From DATJUF01 sp035502655 (lineage in GTDB: Bacteria; Desulfobacterota; Binatia; Binatales; Binataceae): a stretch of DNA of 22,490 nt. A program made the translations under genes and the position numbers. The stretch covers positions 1 through 22,490 of the forward strand of contig DATJUF010000328.1 in assembly GCA_035502655.1 (NCBI GenBank), read 5' to 3'. The notes under the pieces are model-generated. The model did not search any database, was not told where the DNA came from, and saw nothing but the letters and a program-made list of their open reading frames with translations. Shown here in pieces: positions 7,273 to 14,387 of the stretch (positions are counted from its first letter, which is position 1; the number at the start of each line of letters is the position of its first letter).

Positions 7273-8994
7273 GTGCGAGGCCAGTTTTTCAGCAGATGCG
7301 CCAGGCTGGCGTTGCTGTTTGGGCTAACGCTGGCGTTATGCCATTTCGCTTACGCGTCCGATACGACGGCGGAAAGCGCGGCAGATTTGAGCAACAAGGC
7401 CTTTAATCTGCTCAACTCGATCAACGCTAACGGCAGCGGGAATCCGCTCGCCGGTCCAATCGCGAACTTCGCCGCCGACGCTCAGACCCTCAGCCAGATG
7501 CTCGCCTCGGGCGATCGCACGGCAGCGGCGGCGCAGATGTCCACCTTGTTGGCCGATCGCGCGGCGGTCGCCAGCGCGATAAGGGGTTCTAGCGAGATCG
7601 GGGCCTGGGGGGCGATTAATCATCAGCTTGAGGCGCTGGCTAAAGTCCTGCCGCCAAGCCAACGCAAACCTTCGGCTATAACCTCCAGCGCCCCGGCGGC
7701 CACCGACGGTGAAGCGGATAGGTCAGGCTTGGGGAGCGCTGCCGCAGCATCGATCCCTTCGGAAACTACCGCCGCCGCGCCGGAACGTATCGGTCCTATG
7801 CCCGCAGCTAGTTCCTCCAGCGAGCCGCCGAAGGCGGTAATCGAATCGCGCAGTGATGATGGCGGAGTACTGCGTATCAAAGGCTACTTGGAGGGAACGG
7901 CGCTCACTGGTGGGGGTATCTACCAGAATGGTCAACTGATCAAGCCACTAAAGATAGATCCGGTTCAAGGCGAGCAGCGGATCGATTTCGATATCGGCCT
8001 CGGCACCGCCGAACCGGGGATGTCCATCCGAGTCTACGATTCGCGTGGCCGTTCAGCCGAGGCTTTCGCATCGGTGCCCGAGGCTGTGCCGGCCAACCCT
8101 GAACCCGGCTCCACGGCGGGAGACGAAGGCATCGAAGTAGATCGATCGCATAGTGCGGCTGAGGCGCCAGAGGGAAACACGGAGGCCGATACCGCCGAGA
8201 TTCCGAGTCATGGGTATACGCGGCCTTCACCTTCCAAACGACACACACTGGAAAGCCATCTTGGCGACGTAAAAATCGACGTGGTTGCAATTCGCCAGAT
8301 CTCTGTTACGCCGCCGATGTACGAGGTTATGGGCGTGATTCAGGGACGAGACGTCACACACGCGGGGATCTATATAGATGGCCGTCTGGCAGCGCGGATT
8401 CCAACCAGCATTGGCGCCACCACTAACAATCTTGACCAGCGCTTCGTCATGGATGGCGGTAGCGCGTCAATCAGGGCGTTTGGCGTTGGGGATCACTATG
8501 CTGAGCAACCGATTGATCTTTCGACGGCTGTCGCTGCCGCAACGCCACCACTATTCGGTTCTTCTATGAGCGGACCAGCGATGATGGGTGGTCCGGCGGT
8601 TATCACCGGTGCTCCGGCAAATGCATTATCCAGTACAATTTCGATTCAGATTGAATCGGTTACCAACCTCTCGCCTACTCGAACCGTGGTTACTGGCGTG
8701 ATAAATGGCCGCAACGTGCGTACCGCCGGGCTCTATCAGAACGGGATGCCAGAGCAAATGTTCGCCGTCGGCGCCGGCCCGTCAGGGCTGTTGGGTTCGG
8801 TGCTATCGCACTTCGGCACGCAGACAGTGCCGTTTACTGCTTACTTCAATCCGGCGAACGGTCCTGCAATGATTCGCGCGACCGACAGCACCGGTGCTTA
8901 TACCCAGCAGCCGATTGGAATTGGCGGCATCAACGCTTATATGAGTGCGCCGCCGGGTGGCGCGGGAATCGCACCACCTGCGGGGTCATGGTGA
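7273..8994 (+). CDS. Secreted protein with three internal beta-type repeats, unknown function
   Basis: I do not recognise the family. The 573 residues open with a signal peptide (RLALLFGLTLALCHFAYA, likely cut after Ala28). A helical Ala-rich region follows (about 35-125), then a Ser/Ala/Pro/Thr-rich linker (130-190). Three diverged copies of one module lie at about 199-265, 336-415 and 456-548. Each shows a G-x-(L/I)-x-G-(R/T) turn, then (A/G)-G-(I/L)-Y-x-(N/D)-G, and ends near SxR(V/A)xxxxG plus a polar strand; copies 2 and 3 both end in EQPI/QQPI. Modules of this type look like small beta-sandwiches, but this is inference. The C-terminus is Gly/Pro/Met-rich with no anchor. The start is GTG; alternative ATGs are out of frame. 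It stands alone between ygfZ (divergent) and efp. Confidence 0.8.
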   Translation: MRGQFFSRCARLALLFGLTLALCHFAYASDTTAESAADLSNKAFNLLNSINANGSGNPLAGPIANFAADAQTLSQMLASGDRTAAAAQMSTLLADRAAVASAIRGSSEIGAWGAINHQLEALAKVLPPSQRKPSAITSSAPAATDGEADRSGLGSAAAASIPSETTAAAPERIGPMPAASSSSEPPKAVIESRSDDGGVLRIKGYLEGTALTGGGIYQNGQLIKPLKIDPVQGEQRIDFDIGLGTAEPGMSIRVYDSRGRSAEAFASVPEAVPANPEPGSTAGDEGIEVDRSHSAAEAPEGNTEADTAEIPSHGYTRPSPSKRHTLESHLGDVKIDVVAIRQISVTPPMYEVMGVIQGRDVTHAGIYIDGRLAARIPTSIGATTNNLDQRFVMDGGSASIRAFGVGDHYAEQPIDLSTAVAAATPPLFGSSMSGPAMMGGPAVITGAPANALSSTISIQIESVTNLSPTRTVVTGVINGRNVRTAGLYQNGMPEQMFAVGAGPSGLLGSVLSHFGTQTVPFTAYFNPANGPAMIRATDSTGAYTQQPIGIGGINAYMSAPPGGAGIAPPAGSW

Positions 8995-9155
8995 GAGGCG
9001 AAACGGCAAGCCTATGACGCGTTGCAAGAATGCATTCGGCCAACTGTTAGGATGTGACCCGAGGCTACGCAAGCCTGCGCGAGAGCACTACTTGCCCATG
9101 CTTTGACGATTGGGTTACGCTACGAGGTTCTAATTTCCCGCGAGAGTAAAGCTAA

Positions 9156-9719
9156 ATGTTGATTCAGGCGACTCAGCTCAGACCTGGCATGGTGCTGCAA
9201 TACAACAACGGATTGTGGCGTGTGATGACGATTAGCCATATCACGCCGGGCAATTGGCGCGGGATGGTGCAGACCAAGCTGCGCAATATCGTTACCGGCA
9301 CCCAGACGGAAAACCGGTTCCGTTCGGAAGACCGGGTTGACCGGGTGATTCTCGATCAGGTCGAAATGGAATTTCTCTATGAGGAAGGCGGCGAATTCCA
9401 TTTCATGAATACTGAAACCTACGATCAGATTACGCTGCCGAAGGATCTGATTGAGGAGGTGGCAGGCTTTCTCAAGCCGAACATGAAAGTCGAGGTAGAA
9501 TTCTACGAAAGTACGCCGCTCAACGTTACCCCGCCGAAGACCGTCAGCCTGAAAGTGGTCCGCACCGACCCGGGCATTAAGACGGCGGCTGTCACGAATA
9601 CCCTGAAACCGGCTACTACCGAGACCGGTCTGGTGGTGCAGGTGCCGCATTTCGTGCAGGAAGACGACATCATAACTATCAACACCGAGACGCATGAGTA
9701 CGTCTCGCGTTCCAAGTAA
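9156..9719 (+). CDS. efp: Elongation factor P with a non-lysine loop tip
   Basis: EF-P enters the ribosomal E site and relieves stalling at polyproline. At 187 residues it has the full three-domain length. The N-terminal KOW-like domain runs from MLIQATQLRPGMVLQY, and the last domain ends HEYVSRSK as in other EF-Ps. The beta3-beta4 loop reads TPGNWRGMVQTKLRN. The position of E. coli Lys34 (modified by EpmA) or the Pseudomonas Arg32 is Asn33, with Trp34 next. Modification by lysylation or rhamnosylation is thus not possible at that residue, and no modification gene is in the window. The ATG is preceded by CGAGAG about 12 bases away. The downstream methyltransferase gene starts inside it (26-base overlap). 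Confidence 0.95.
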   Translation: MLIQATQLRPGMVLQYNNGLWRVMTISHITPGNWRGMVQTKLRNIVTGTQTENRFRSEDRVDRVILDQVEMEFLYEEGGEFHFMNTETYDQITLPKDLIEEVAGFLKPNMKVEVEFYESTPLNVTPPKTVSLKVVRTDPGIKTAAVTNTLKPATTETGLVVQVPHFVQEDDIITINTETHEYVSRSK

Positions 9720-11004
9720 GCTGCGGGCGGCGCGTCAGGCTAAGCCGTCCAGAGTAAAAGGTCTTGGAGCGGGGCTGGCCGCGAATGCGGCCGGCCCCGC
9801 TCCCGCGTCTAAGCCGCTCAGGCTTGGCGCTAATCTCTACATCGTACAGACGCAGCCTGGCCTCGAAGGCGTGGCGTGGAGCGAAATCGCGTACCGCTAC
9901 GGGCAGGGCGCGGCTGCTTCTAACAGCAGCCGCGCCCTGCCCGTAGCGGACACCAGCACACGGCCGCGCGCAGGCGGGAAGGCGGGCGAGTTCCCGCACC
10001 CAAAACGGGCGCGTGAACTCGCCCGCCGATTGGTGCCAGATCGCGCCGCCATGACGATCTTCACGGCGCCAACTCCCGAGCCGCTCAAGCTGCTCCGCAC
10101 CGCGGAAGATGTCTTCGCGGTGGTCGGCTATCGCGATGGTCTCGCGGAGCGGTCGGATGCGCTCGACCGCATCCGCGCGGCGTCGCGCGACGCACGCTGG
10201 CTCGAGGACGCTTTGGCCACTCACGCGCGCTTCGTACCCGGCAGCCGCGCCGGACGGCGGTTGCGCTATCGCGTGGTGGCACGGATGGTCGGCGAGCATC
10301 CGTTTCGGCGTGCCGATATGGGACGAGAGGCCGCACGCGGTATCGGCGAGCGCGACGACCATAATTGGCGGCTGGACGAGGAAGAGGCGGACGTAGAGTT
10401 CTGGGCCACGATGTTTGGCGGGGAGTTTATGCTCGCACTACGGCTGAGTGGCAACTCTATGCGGCAGCGCGATTATAAGGTTGCACATCTGGCGGGGTCA
10501 TTGCGTCCTTCAGTCGCCGCCGCACTCGCATGGCTATCAGAGCCGTCCGCCGAAGATACCGTGCTCGATCCGTTTTGTGGCGCCGGGACGATTCTAATCG
10601 AGCGAGCCCATCTTGGGCGTTATCGGATGCTGCTTGGAAGTGACCACGATCCTGCGGCATTGCGCGCCGCCACCCAAAATATCGGGCCGCGCTACAAGCC
10701 GCTGGAACTCAATCCTTGGGACGCCACGGCGATCCCTCTCGAAACCGGGGGAGTCGGCAAGATCGTGACCAATTTACCCTGGGGGATGCGCCACGGCTCG
10801 CATGGCGAGAATCGGCAGCTTTATCCTCAGGTGATCAATGAATTCAAGCGCCTGGTGCGTCCGGGCGGCCTGATCGTGATGCTGACGGCGGAAACCCGGT
10901 TGATGGGCGATTTAATGACGAAGGGGATGTTCCGCGCCGAAAAAGTGCTGCGGATTTCGGTGCTGGGCGCCCCCGCCGCAATCTACGTTTGCCGCCGCCG
11001 GTAG
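9694..11004 (+). CDS. THUMP-domain SAM-dependent RNA methyltransferase with an odd N-terminal insertion
   Basis: This is a probable tRNA or rRNA guanine-N2 methyltransferase of the Trm14/RlmL type. The N-terminal ferredoxin/THUMP part starts at about residue 43 (LRLGANLYIVQTQPGLEG) and continues through LRTAEDVFAVVGYR. The Rossmann methyltransferase follows with motif I DPFCGAGT (292-299), the acidic GSDHDP (315-320) and the catalytic NLPWGMR (360-366), an N-x-P-(W/Y) motif for amino-group methylation. RNA target not determinable. The ATG lies inside efp (26-base overlap, GAGACGC just upstream), so the two are probably translated together. Residues about 67-112 are unusual: they are Gly/Ala/Ser/Arg-rich and are encoded by strong hairpins. 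This interrupts the stretch between SEIA and ELARRLVPD, which I would expect to be nearly continuous. Confidence 0.88.
   Translation: MSTSRVPSKLRAARQAKPSRVKGLGAGLAANAAGPAPASKPLRLGANLYIVQTQPGLEGVAWSEIAYRYGQGAAASNSSRALPVADTSTRPRAGGKAGEFPHPKRARELARRLVPDRAAMTIFTAPTPEPLKLLRTAEDVFAVVGYRDGLAERSDALDRIRAASRDARWLEDALATHARFVPGSRAGRRLRYRVVARMVGEHPFRRADMGREAARGIGERDDHNWRLDEEEADVEFWATMFGGEFMLALRLSGNSMRQRDYKVAHLAGSLRPSVAAALAWLSEPSAEDTVLDPFCGAGTILIERAHLGRYRMLLGSDHDPAALRAATQNIGPRYKPLELNPWDATAIPLETGGVGKIVTNLPWGMRHGSHGENRQLYPQVINEFKRLVRPGGLIVMLTAETRLMGDLMTKGMFRAEKVLRISVLGAPAAIYVCRRR
9766..9803 (+). repeat. Hairpin 1: 17-bp inverted repeat in the methyltransferase 5' region
   Basis: Arms 9766-9782 and 9787-9803 are complementary over 17 bp with a single G-T mismatch around a 4-base loop (GAAT). 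It encodes residues 25-37 of the methyltransferase, ahead of the conserved domain. There is no T-run after it, so it is not a standard intrinsic terminator for efp. Confidence 0.85.
9894..9949 (+). repeat. Hairpin 2: perfect 25-bp inverted repeat inside the coding region
   Basis: Arms 9894-9918 and 9925-9949 are exact reverse complements over 25 bp, with a 6-base loop (TCTAAC). The pairing ends sharply, as the next outer bases (A and A) do not pair. It encodes residues about 67-86 of the methyltransferase (YGQGAAASNSSRALPVAD) and stays in frame. Confidence 0.95.
9981..10027 (+). repeat. Hairpin 3: inverted repeat with 13 perfect outer pairs
   Basis: Outer arms 9981-9993 and 10015-10027 pair perfectly over 13 bp. 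Pairing resumes inside with 3 + 3 more pairs after single mismatches, closing on a loop of AAAAC. It encodes residues about 96-112 of the methyltransferase and stands 31 bases after hairpin 2. Confidence 0.9.
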
Positions 11005-11053
11005 ATAATCCACGACCCGAGATGGTCAAGGATACGAAGCCGCGGGTGACGCT

Positions 11054-11848
11054 TTATCCGTCGCGCTCCAGGACGAAGCTGACGCTGTTGTGGAGGATGC
11101 GGATTTCGTCGCGGTCGCGAATCAACTTCAGGCCCGGCTGATCAAGGCCGGCCGCCGCTTCGACGATTTGCCGCAACTGAGCAACATTTTCTGGTGGCGG
11201 GGCGCCGAAGCGAATCCAATCATTGAGCGTGATGCGTGAGTCGCGCGCGATCTTCATCGAGATGCGGAAGCCGTGCTCGGCAAACATCCGCTCAAACTCC
11301 GAGGCGGGAAGTGTACGGGTGTGAGTTGGGTCACATAGCCGCTCCAGCCGGTTATGGAATTCCGCCTGATCAGGATCGCCGGACGCCGTCATGTCAGAGA
11401 CGACCATCCATCCCGCGGGTGCGACCACTCGGGCCATCTCGGCAAAGACCCGTTCAGGATGAACGAAATGATGAAACGAGAAACGACAAATCGCGCCAGT
11501 GAAGGCGCCATCAGCCAGTGGCATCCGTTCGAGCTCACCGGTGACGAACGATGCGTTGGCTATCTTGCGGGCGAGTGCCTCAAGCCGCGCCTGAGCCATC
11601 GCGTCGGCACGGATTTCGAGACCGACGGCGGCCCTGCAGCGCTCGGCGAACGCAATAGTTGAGGCTCCCGTTCCACAAGCGACTTCAAGTACGCGGTCAG
11701 CCCGTGTCATGCCTGAGGCTGAGATGAGAAAGGCGGTGAAGCGGCTGTCCATAGGGATGGCGTCAGGCTGGTAAAACGATTGACGCCGCCGGTACTGGCG
11801 CTCGGCGACTGAAAGGGCGGGGGCTGGGTCGTACGGGGCGTCGCTCAT
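11054..11848 (-). CDS. Class I SAM-dependent methyltransferase (Methyltransf_11 type)
   Basis: This is a single-domain methyltransferase of 264 residues. Motif I is VLEVACGTGAST (53-64), followed by GLEIRADAM with the acidic ribose ligand Glu78, then GELERMPLADGAFTGAICRFSFHHF (104-128), equivalent to motifs II/III of UbiE/MenG-like enzymes. An FxExxRV-PxG block follows, as is usual in this fold. The substrate is unknown; small molecules, quinones and lipids are all possible. The ATG has GAGG about 13 bases upstream. It is convergent with the THUMP methyltransferase (49-base gap, no clear terminator) and 188 bases downstream of rsfS on the same strand, so it may have its own promoter. Confidence 0.85.
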   Translation of the reverse strand: MSDAPYDPAPALSVAERQYRRRQSFYQPDAIPMDSRFTAFLISASGMTRADRVLEVACGTGASTIAFAERCRAAVGLEIRADAMAQARLEALARKIANASFVTGELERMPLADGAFTGAICRFSFHHFVHPERVFAEMARVVAPAGWMVVSDMTASGDPDQAEFHNRLERLCDPTHTRTLPASEFERMFAEHGFRISMKIARDSRITLNDWIRFGAPPPENVAQLRQIVEAAAGLDQPGLKLIRDRDEIRILHNSVSFVLERDG

Positions 11849-11986
11849 CGTTGATCGCTACCTCACTATCGGAGCTTCATCGCCAGATCGTCCACACCTC
11901 AGCAGCGCTTCCCCGACTGCAAAAAGGCCAGAGCGCTGTCAGGGCGATTGATGGCGAATCTAATAATGCGATTTAGCGAAACTTTA

Positions 11987-12006
11987 TGCGAAGCGAAAGC
12001 CTCGCA
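11987..12006 (-). terminator. Hairpin downstream of rsfS, weak terminator candidate
   Basis: Read on the minus strand, an 8-bp stem (one G-U pair) closes a TTTC loop 30 bases after the rsfS stop. The T-run after it is poor (TAAAGTTT), so termination is doubtful. The rest of the 188-base gap up to the methyltransferase gene shows nothing clear. Confidence 0.3.
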
Positions 12007-12036
12007 CCGGTTCAGAAAACAGGATTGAAGGCGAGC

Positions 12037-12468
12037 CTACGCTAAGGCGCGTGAGGTAAGGTCTCGGGCTTGCGAGCGGAAGGGCTCCGGTAACGGGACC
12101 TCATGTGCGTCAGTCCAGGTGCTTTCAAGACGATAGAATTCGCGGGCTGGTTGATAGAACAAATGGATTACCACGTCGTCATAATCGAGGACCACCCAAT
12201 GCGCATGGGCCAAGCCTTCGATTGCTAGCGGACGTTCGTTCGCCTGTGTCATCCGCTCCTCGATGCCGCGCGCAATCGACTGCACTTGAATATCTGAGCG
12301 CCCGGTCGCGATCAGGAAGTATTCCGCTATCGAACTCAGATGTTCGACTTGAAGAACGACCAAATCCTGGGCTTTTTTATCAAGAGCCGCTTCAACCGCG
12401 GCCATCACCTTGCTGAGTGAGTCCAAAGTCACCGGGGCCTGCAATGCACTACGATCGTCGTCTGCCAT
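12037..12468 (-). CDS. rsfS: Ribosome silencing factor RsfS
   Basis: RsfS (Iojap/YbeB family) binds ribosomal protein uL14 on the 50S subunit and blocks subunit joining when nutrients are scarce. The 143-residue protein has the family core: KKAQDLVVLQVEHLSSIAEYFLIATG, with the conserved D-x-x-V and the 'ADYFVIATG'-like strand, and then HWVVLDYDDVVIHLFYQPAREFYRLESTW. The start ATG has GAGGG three bases upstream. It lies 9 bases after nadD and is the last gene of the obgE-proB-proA-nadD-rsfS series. nadD-rsfS is a very common pair in bacteria. Confidence 0.95.
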   Translation of the reverse strand: MADDDRSALQAPVTLDSLSKVMAAVEAALDKKAQDLVVLQVEHLSSIAEYFLIATGRSDIQVQSIARGIEERMTQANERPLAIEGLAHAHWVVLDYDDVVIHLFYQPAREFYRLESTWTDAHEVPLPEPFRSQARDLTSRALA

Positions 12469-12477
12469 TAACCCTCA

Positions 12478-13116
12478 CTAATAGACCTTGTGGCGGTGAA
12501 TGTAGTCAGTAACATCGTCAGGTAAGAGATAGCGCACGGACTCGCGCGCGGCGATTTTCCGGCGAATCATAGTCGCCGAAATTGGGAGGTAGGTAGTGGT
12601 AATAAACGCTAGCGTATAGCCACCCGGATGCACATAGTGGTCATCTTCCCTAACGTAGCCAAAGTGCATTACCGTCGCAAGCGACGCCTGCGAGCTCTCG
12701 GCATCCCCCGCGGCGGGGCGTGTATGAACCACAAGATGGCACAGCCTGACCAGTTCGTCGCTCGACTTCCAGGTCTCTAGTTCATTGAACTGGTCGGTGC
12801 CCATGATCAGGTGCAGTTCAACCGGCGCACGCATCGTTCCTTTGAAATGACGCACGGTATCGATTGTGTAGGAGCGGCCTGGGCGGCGGATTTCGGTGTC
12901 AGACACCATGAAATGGCGGTTGCCCTTCGTTGCCAGGCGCACCATACTGAGCCGCTGTTCGGCGGCTGCCAAATCCCCGTCTTGTTTGTGCGGCGGTGAG
13001 GCGGCAGGGATGAAATAGAGGAGATCGAGACCGAGAATCTCGCGATCTTCTTCGGCCGCGCGCAAGTGACCGAAATGAATCGGGTTGAAACTGCCCCCAT
13101 AGAGTCCAACACGCAT
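12478..13116 (-). CDS. nadD: Nicotinate-nucleotide adenylyltransferase
   Basis: It transfers AMP from ATP to nicotinate mononucleotide to form deamido-NAD in NAD synthesis. The 212 residues have the nucleotidyltransferase opening GGSFNPIHFGHLRAA with HxGH at 14-17 and the C-terminal ISATMIRRKIA (179-189), matching the ISSTxIR motif. PPHK at 41-44 and the SYTIDTV segment (82-88) are typical as well. It ends DYIHRHKVY as usual. It starts 17 bases after the proA stop with no clear ribosome site, so translation may depend on the upstream gene. Confidence 0.96.
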   Translation of the reverse strand: MRVGLYGGSFNPIHFGHLRAAEEDREILGLDLLYFIPAASPPHKQDGDLAAAEQRLSMVRLATKGNRHFMVSDTEIRRPGRSYTIDTVRHFKGTMRAPVELHLIMGTDQFNELETWKSSDELVRLCHLVVHTRPAAGDAESSQASLATVMHFGYVREDDHYVHPGGYTLAFITTTYLPISATMIRRKIAARESVRYLLPDDVTDYIHRHKVY

Positions 13117-13133
13117 GACTTAACTGCAGAAGC

Positions 13134-14387
13134 TCATGCGCGCACTTGGCCGTTGCCGCGAACCACGTATTTGTAGGTGGTCAGTTCACGCAGGCCCATC
13201 GGACCGCGCGCGTGAAGACGATTGGTCGAGATGCCGGTTTCGGCGCCAAAGCCGAACTCGAAGCCATCGGTAAAACGCGTCGAAGCGTTGACATAGACGG
13301 TTGCGGAATCGACTTCTCGCTCGAAGCGCAGCGCCGCCTCCTCGTCCTCGGTGACAATGGCGTCGGCCAGTCCCGAACCATGGCGTGCGATGAAAGCGAC
13401 TGCTTGCTCTACCGAATCAACGACTTTGATTGCGAGTGTCAGGTCGAGATACTCAGTATCCCAGTCCGTGGCGGTCGCGGGTGTGGCGTCGAGAATGAAT
13501 TTACAGACGCGCTCGTCCCCGCGCATTTCGACGCCGGCTTGCCGGAAGCGATCGGCGATACGTGGAAGGAAGGCCGGTGCAATCTTCTCGTGCACAAGGA
13601 GTGTCTCCATCGCATTGCAGACCGACGGCCGGCTGCATTTGGCATTGAAGCAAATCTCTTCGGCCTTTCTCAGGTCGGCGGCTTGGTCAACATAAGTATG
13701 GCAGATACCGTCGAAATGCGGCAGCAACGGTACCGAAGAATCAGTCAATGCGTCTTTCAAGGCTCGGCCTCCGCGCGGGATGATCAGGTCGATCGCCTCG
13801 GGGAGGCGTTTCAGGATCTGCACCACTTCGCGATTGGGATTCCCAATGAACATCACCGAGTGAGGATCGAGATCGGCAGCCGTTAAGGCCTGCTCGATCA
13901 GCGAGACGAGAACGCCATTGGTCGCCAGCGCCTCGCGTCCGCCACGCAGCACGACGGCGTTACCGGCTTTCAGGCCCAAAACCGCGGCGTCGATTGTTAC
14001 GTTCGGGCGCGATTCAAAAATAATCGCGATGACGCCGATCGGCACCCGGACCTGGGCGATTTCAAGACCATTGGGACGCCGCCAGCGGGCGATCGTTTCG
14101 CCGGCCGGATCGGGCAGAGCGGCCACCTGTTCGACGCTGTGCGCCATCGCAGCAATCCGCTCCGGTGTCAGCGTCAGGCGCTCGACGAACGCGCTGCCGT
14201 TGCCTGCCGCCGACGCATTCTCCACATCTTGGCGATTCGTGTTGAGAATCGTGACGGTTGATTCGCGCAGCAATTCCGCCAGCGTGCTAAGCGCCCGGTT
14301 CTTGCGCTCGGATGAGGCGAGTGCAAGCTGCCGGGCGGCCTGCCGCGCCCGTTCGAGCCGTTCCCGAAGCTCAGTTTCGAGAGTCAT
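13134..14387 (-). CDS. proA: Gamma-glutamyl phosphate reductase (proline synthesis)
   Basis: This is an NADPH-dependent aldehyde dehydrogenase-fold enzyme that reduces gamma-glutamyl phosphate to the semialdehyde, the second step of proline synthesis. At 417 residues it has the standard length. Visible marks are PIGVIAIIFESRPNVT (116-131) for NADP binding, LIIPRGGRALKDAL (201-214), and the catalytic Cys257 in CSRPSVCNAMETLLVH. It overlaps proB by four bases (ATGA), so the two enzymes, which are known to act in sequence on a labile intermediate, are translationally coupled. Confidence 0.97.
   Translation of the reverse strand: MTLETELRERLERARQAARQLALASSERKNRALSTLAELLRESTVTILNTNRQDVENASAAGNGSAFVERLTLTPERIAAMAHSVEQVAALPDPAGETIARWRRPNGLEIAQVRVPIGVIAIIFESRPNVTIDAAVLGLKAGNAVVLRGGREALATNGVLVSLIEQALTAADLDPHSVMFIGNPNREVVQILKRLPEAIDLIIPRGGRALKDALTDSSVPLLPHFDGICHTYVDQAADLRKAEEICFNAKCSRPSVCNAMETLLVHEKIAPAFLPRIADRFRQAGVEMRGDERVCKFILDATPATATDWDTEYLDLTLAIKVVDSVEQAVAFIARHGSGLADAIVTEDEEAALRFEREVDSATVYVNASTRFTDGFEFGFGAETGISTNRLHARGPMGLRELTTYKYVVRGNGQVRA

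Noticed and set aside
9766..9803. Hairpin 1 as an intrinsic terminator of efp
   Set aside because: No T-run follows and it lies in the open frame of the overlapping downstream gene.
9679..10362. Minus-strand open frame of 227 codons opposite the THUMP methyltransferase
   Set aside because: Partly created by the self-complementary hairpins, which keep frames open on both strands; no domain seen.
13146..13886. Plus-strand open frame of 246 codons opposite proA
   Set aside because: Long antisense frames are common in GC-rich genes. proA is certain, and the antisense product has no family motif.
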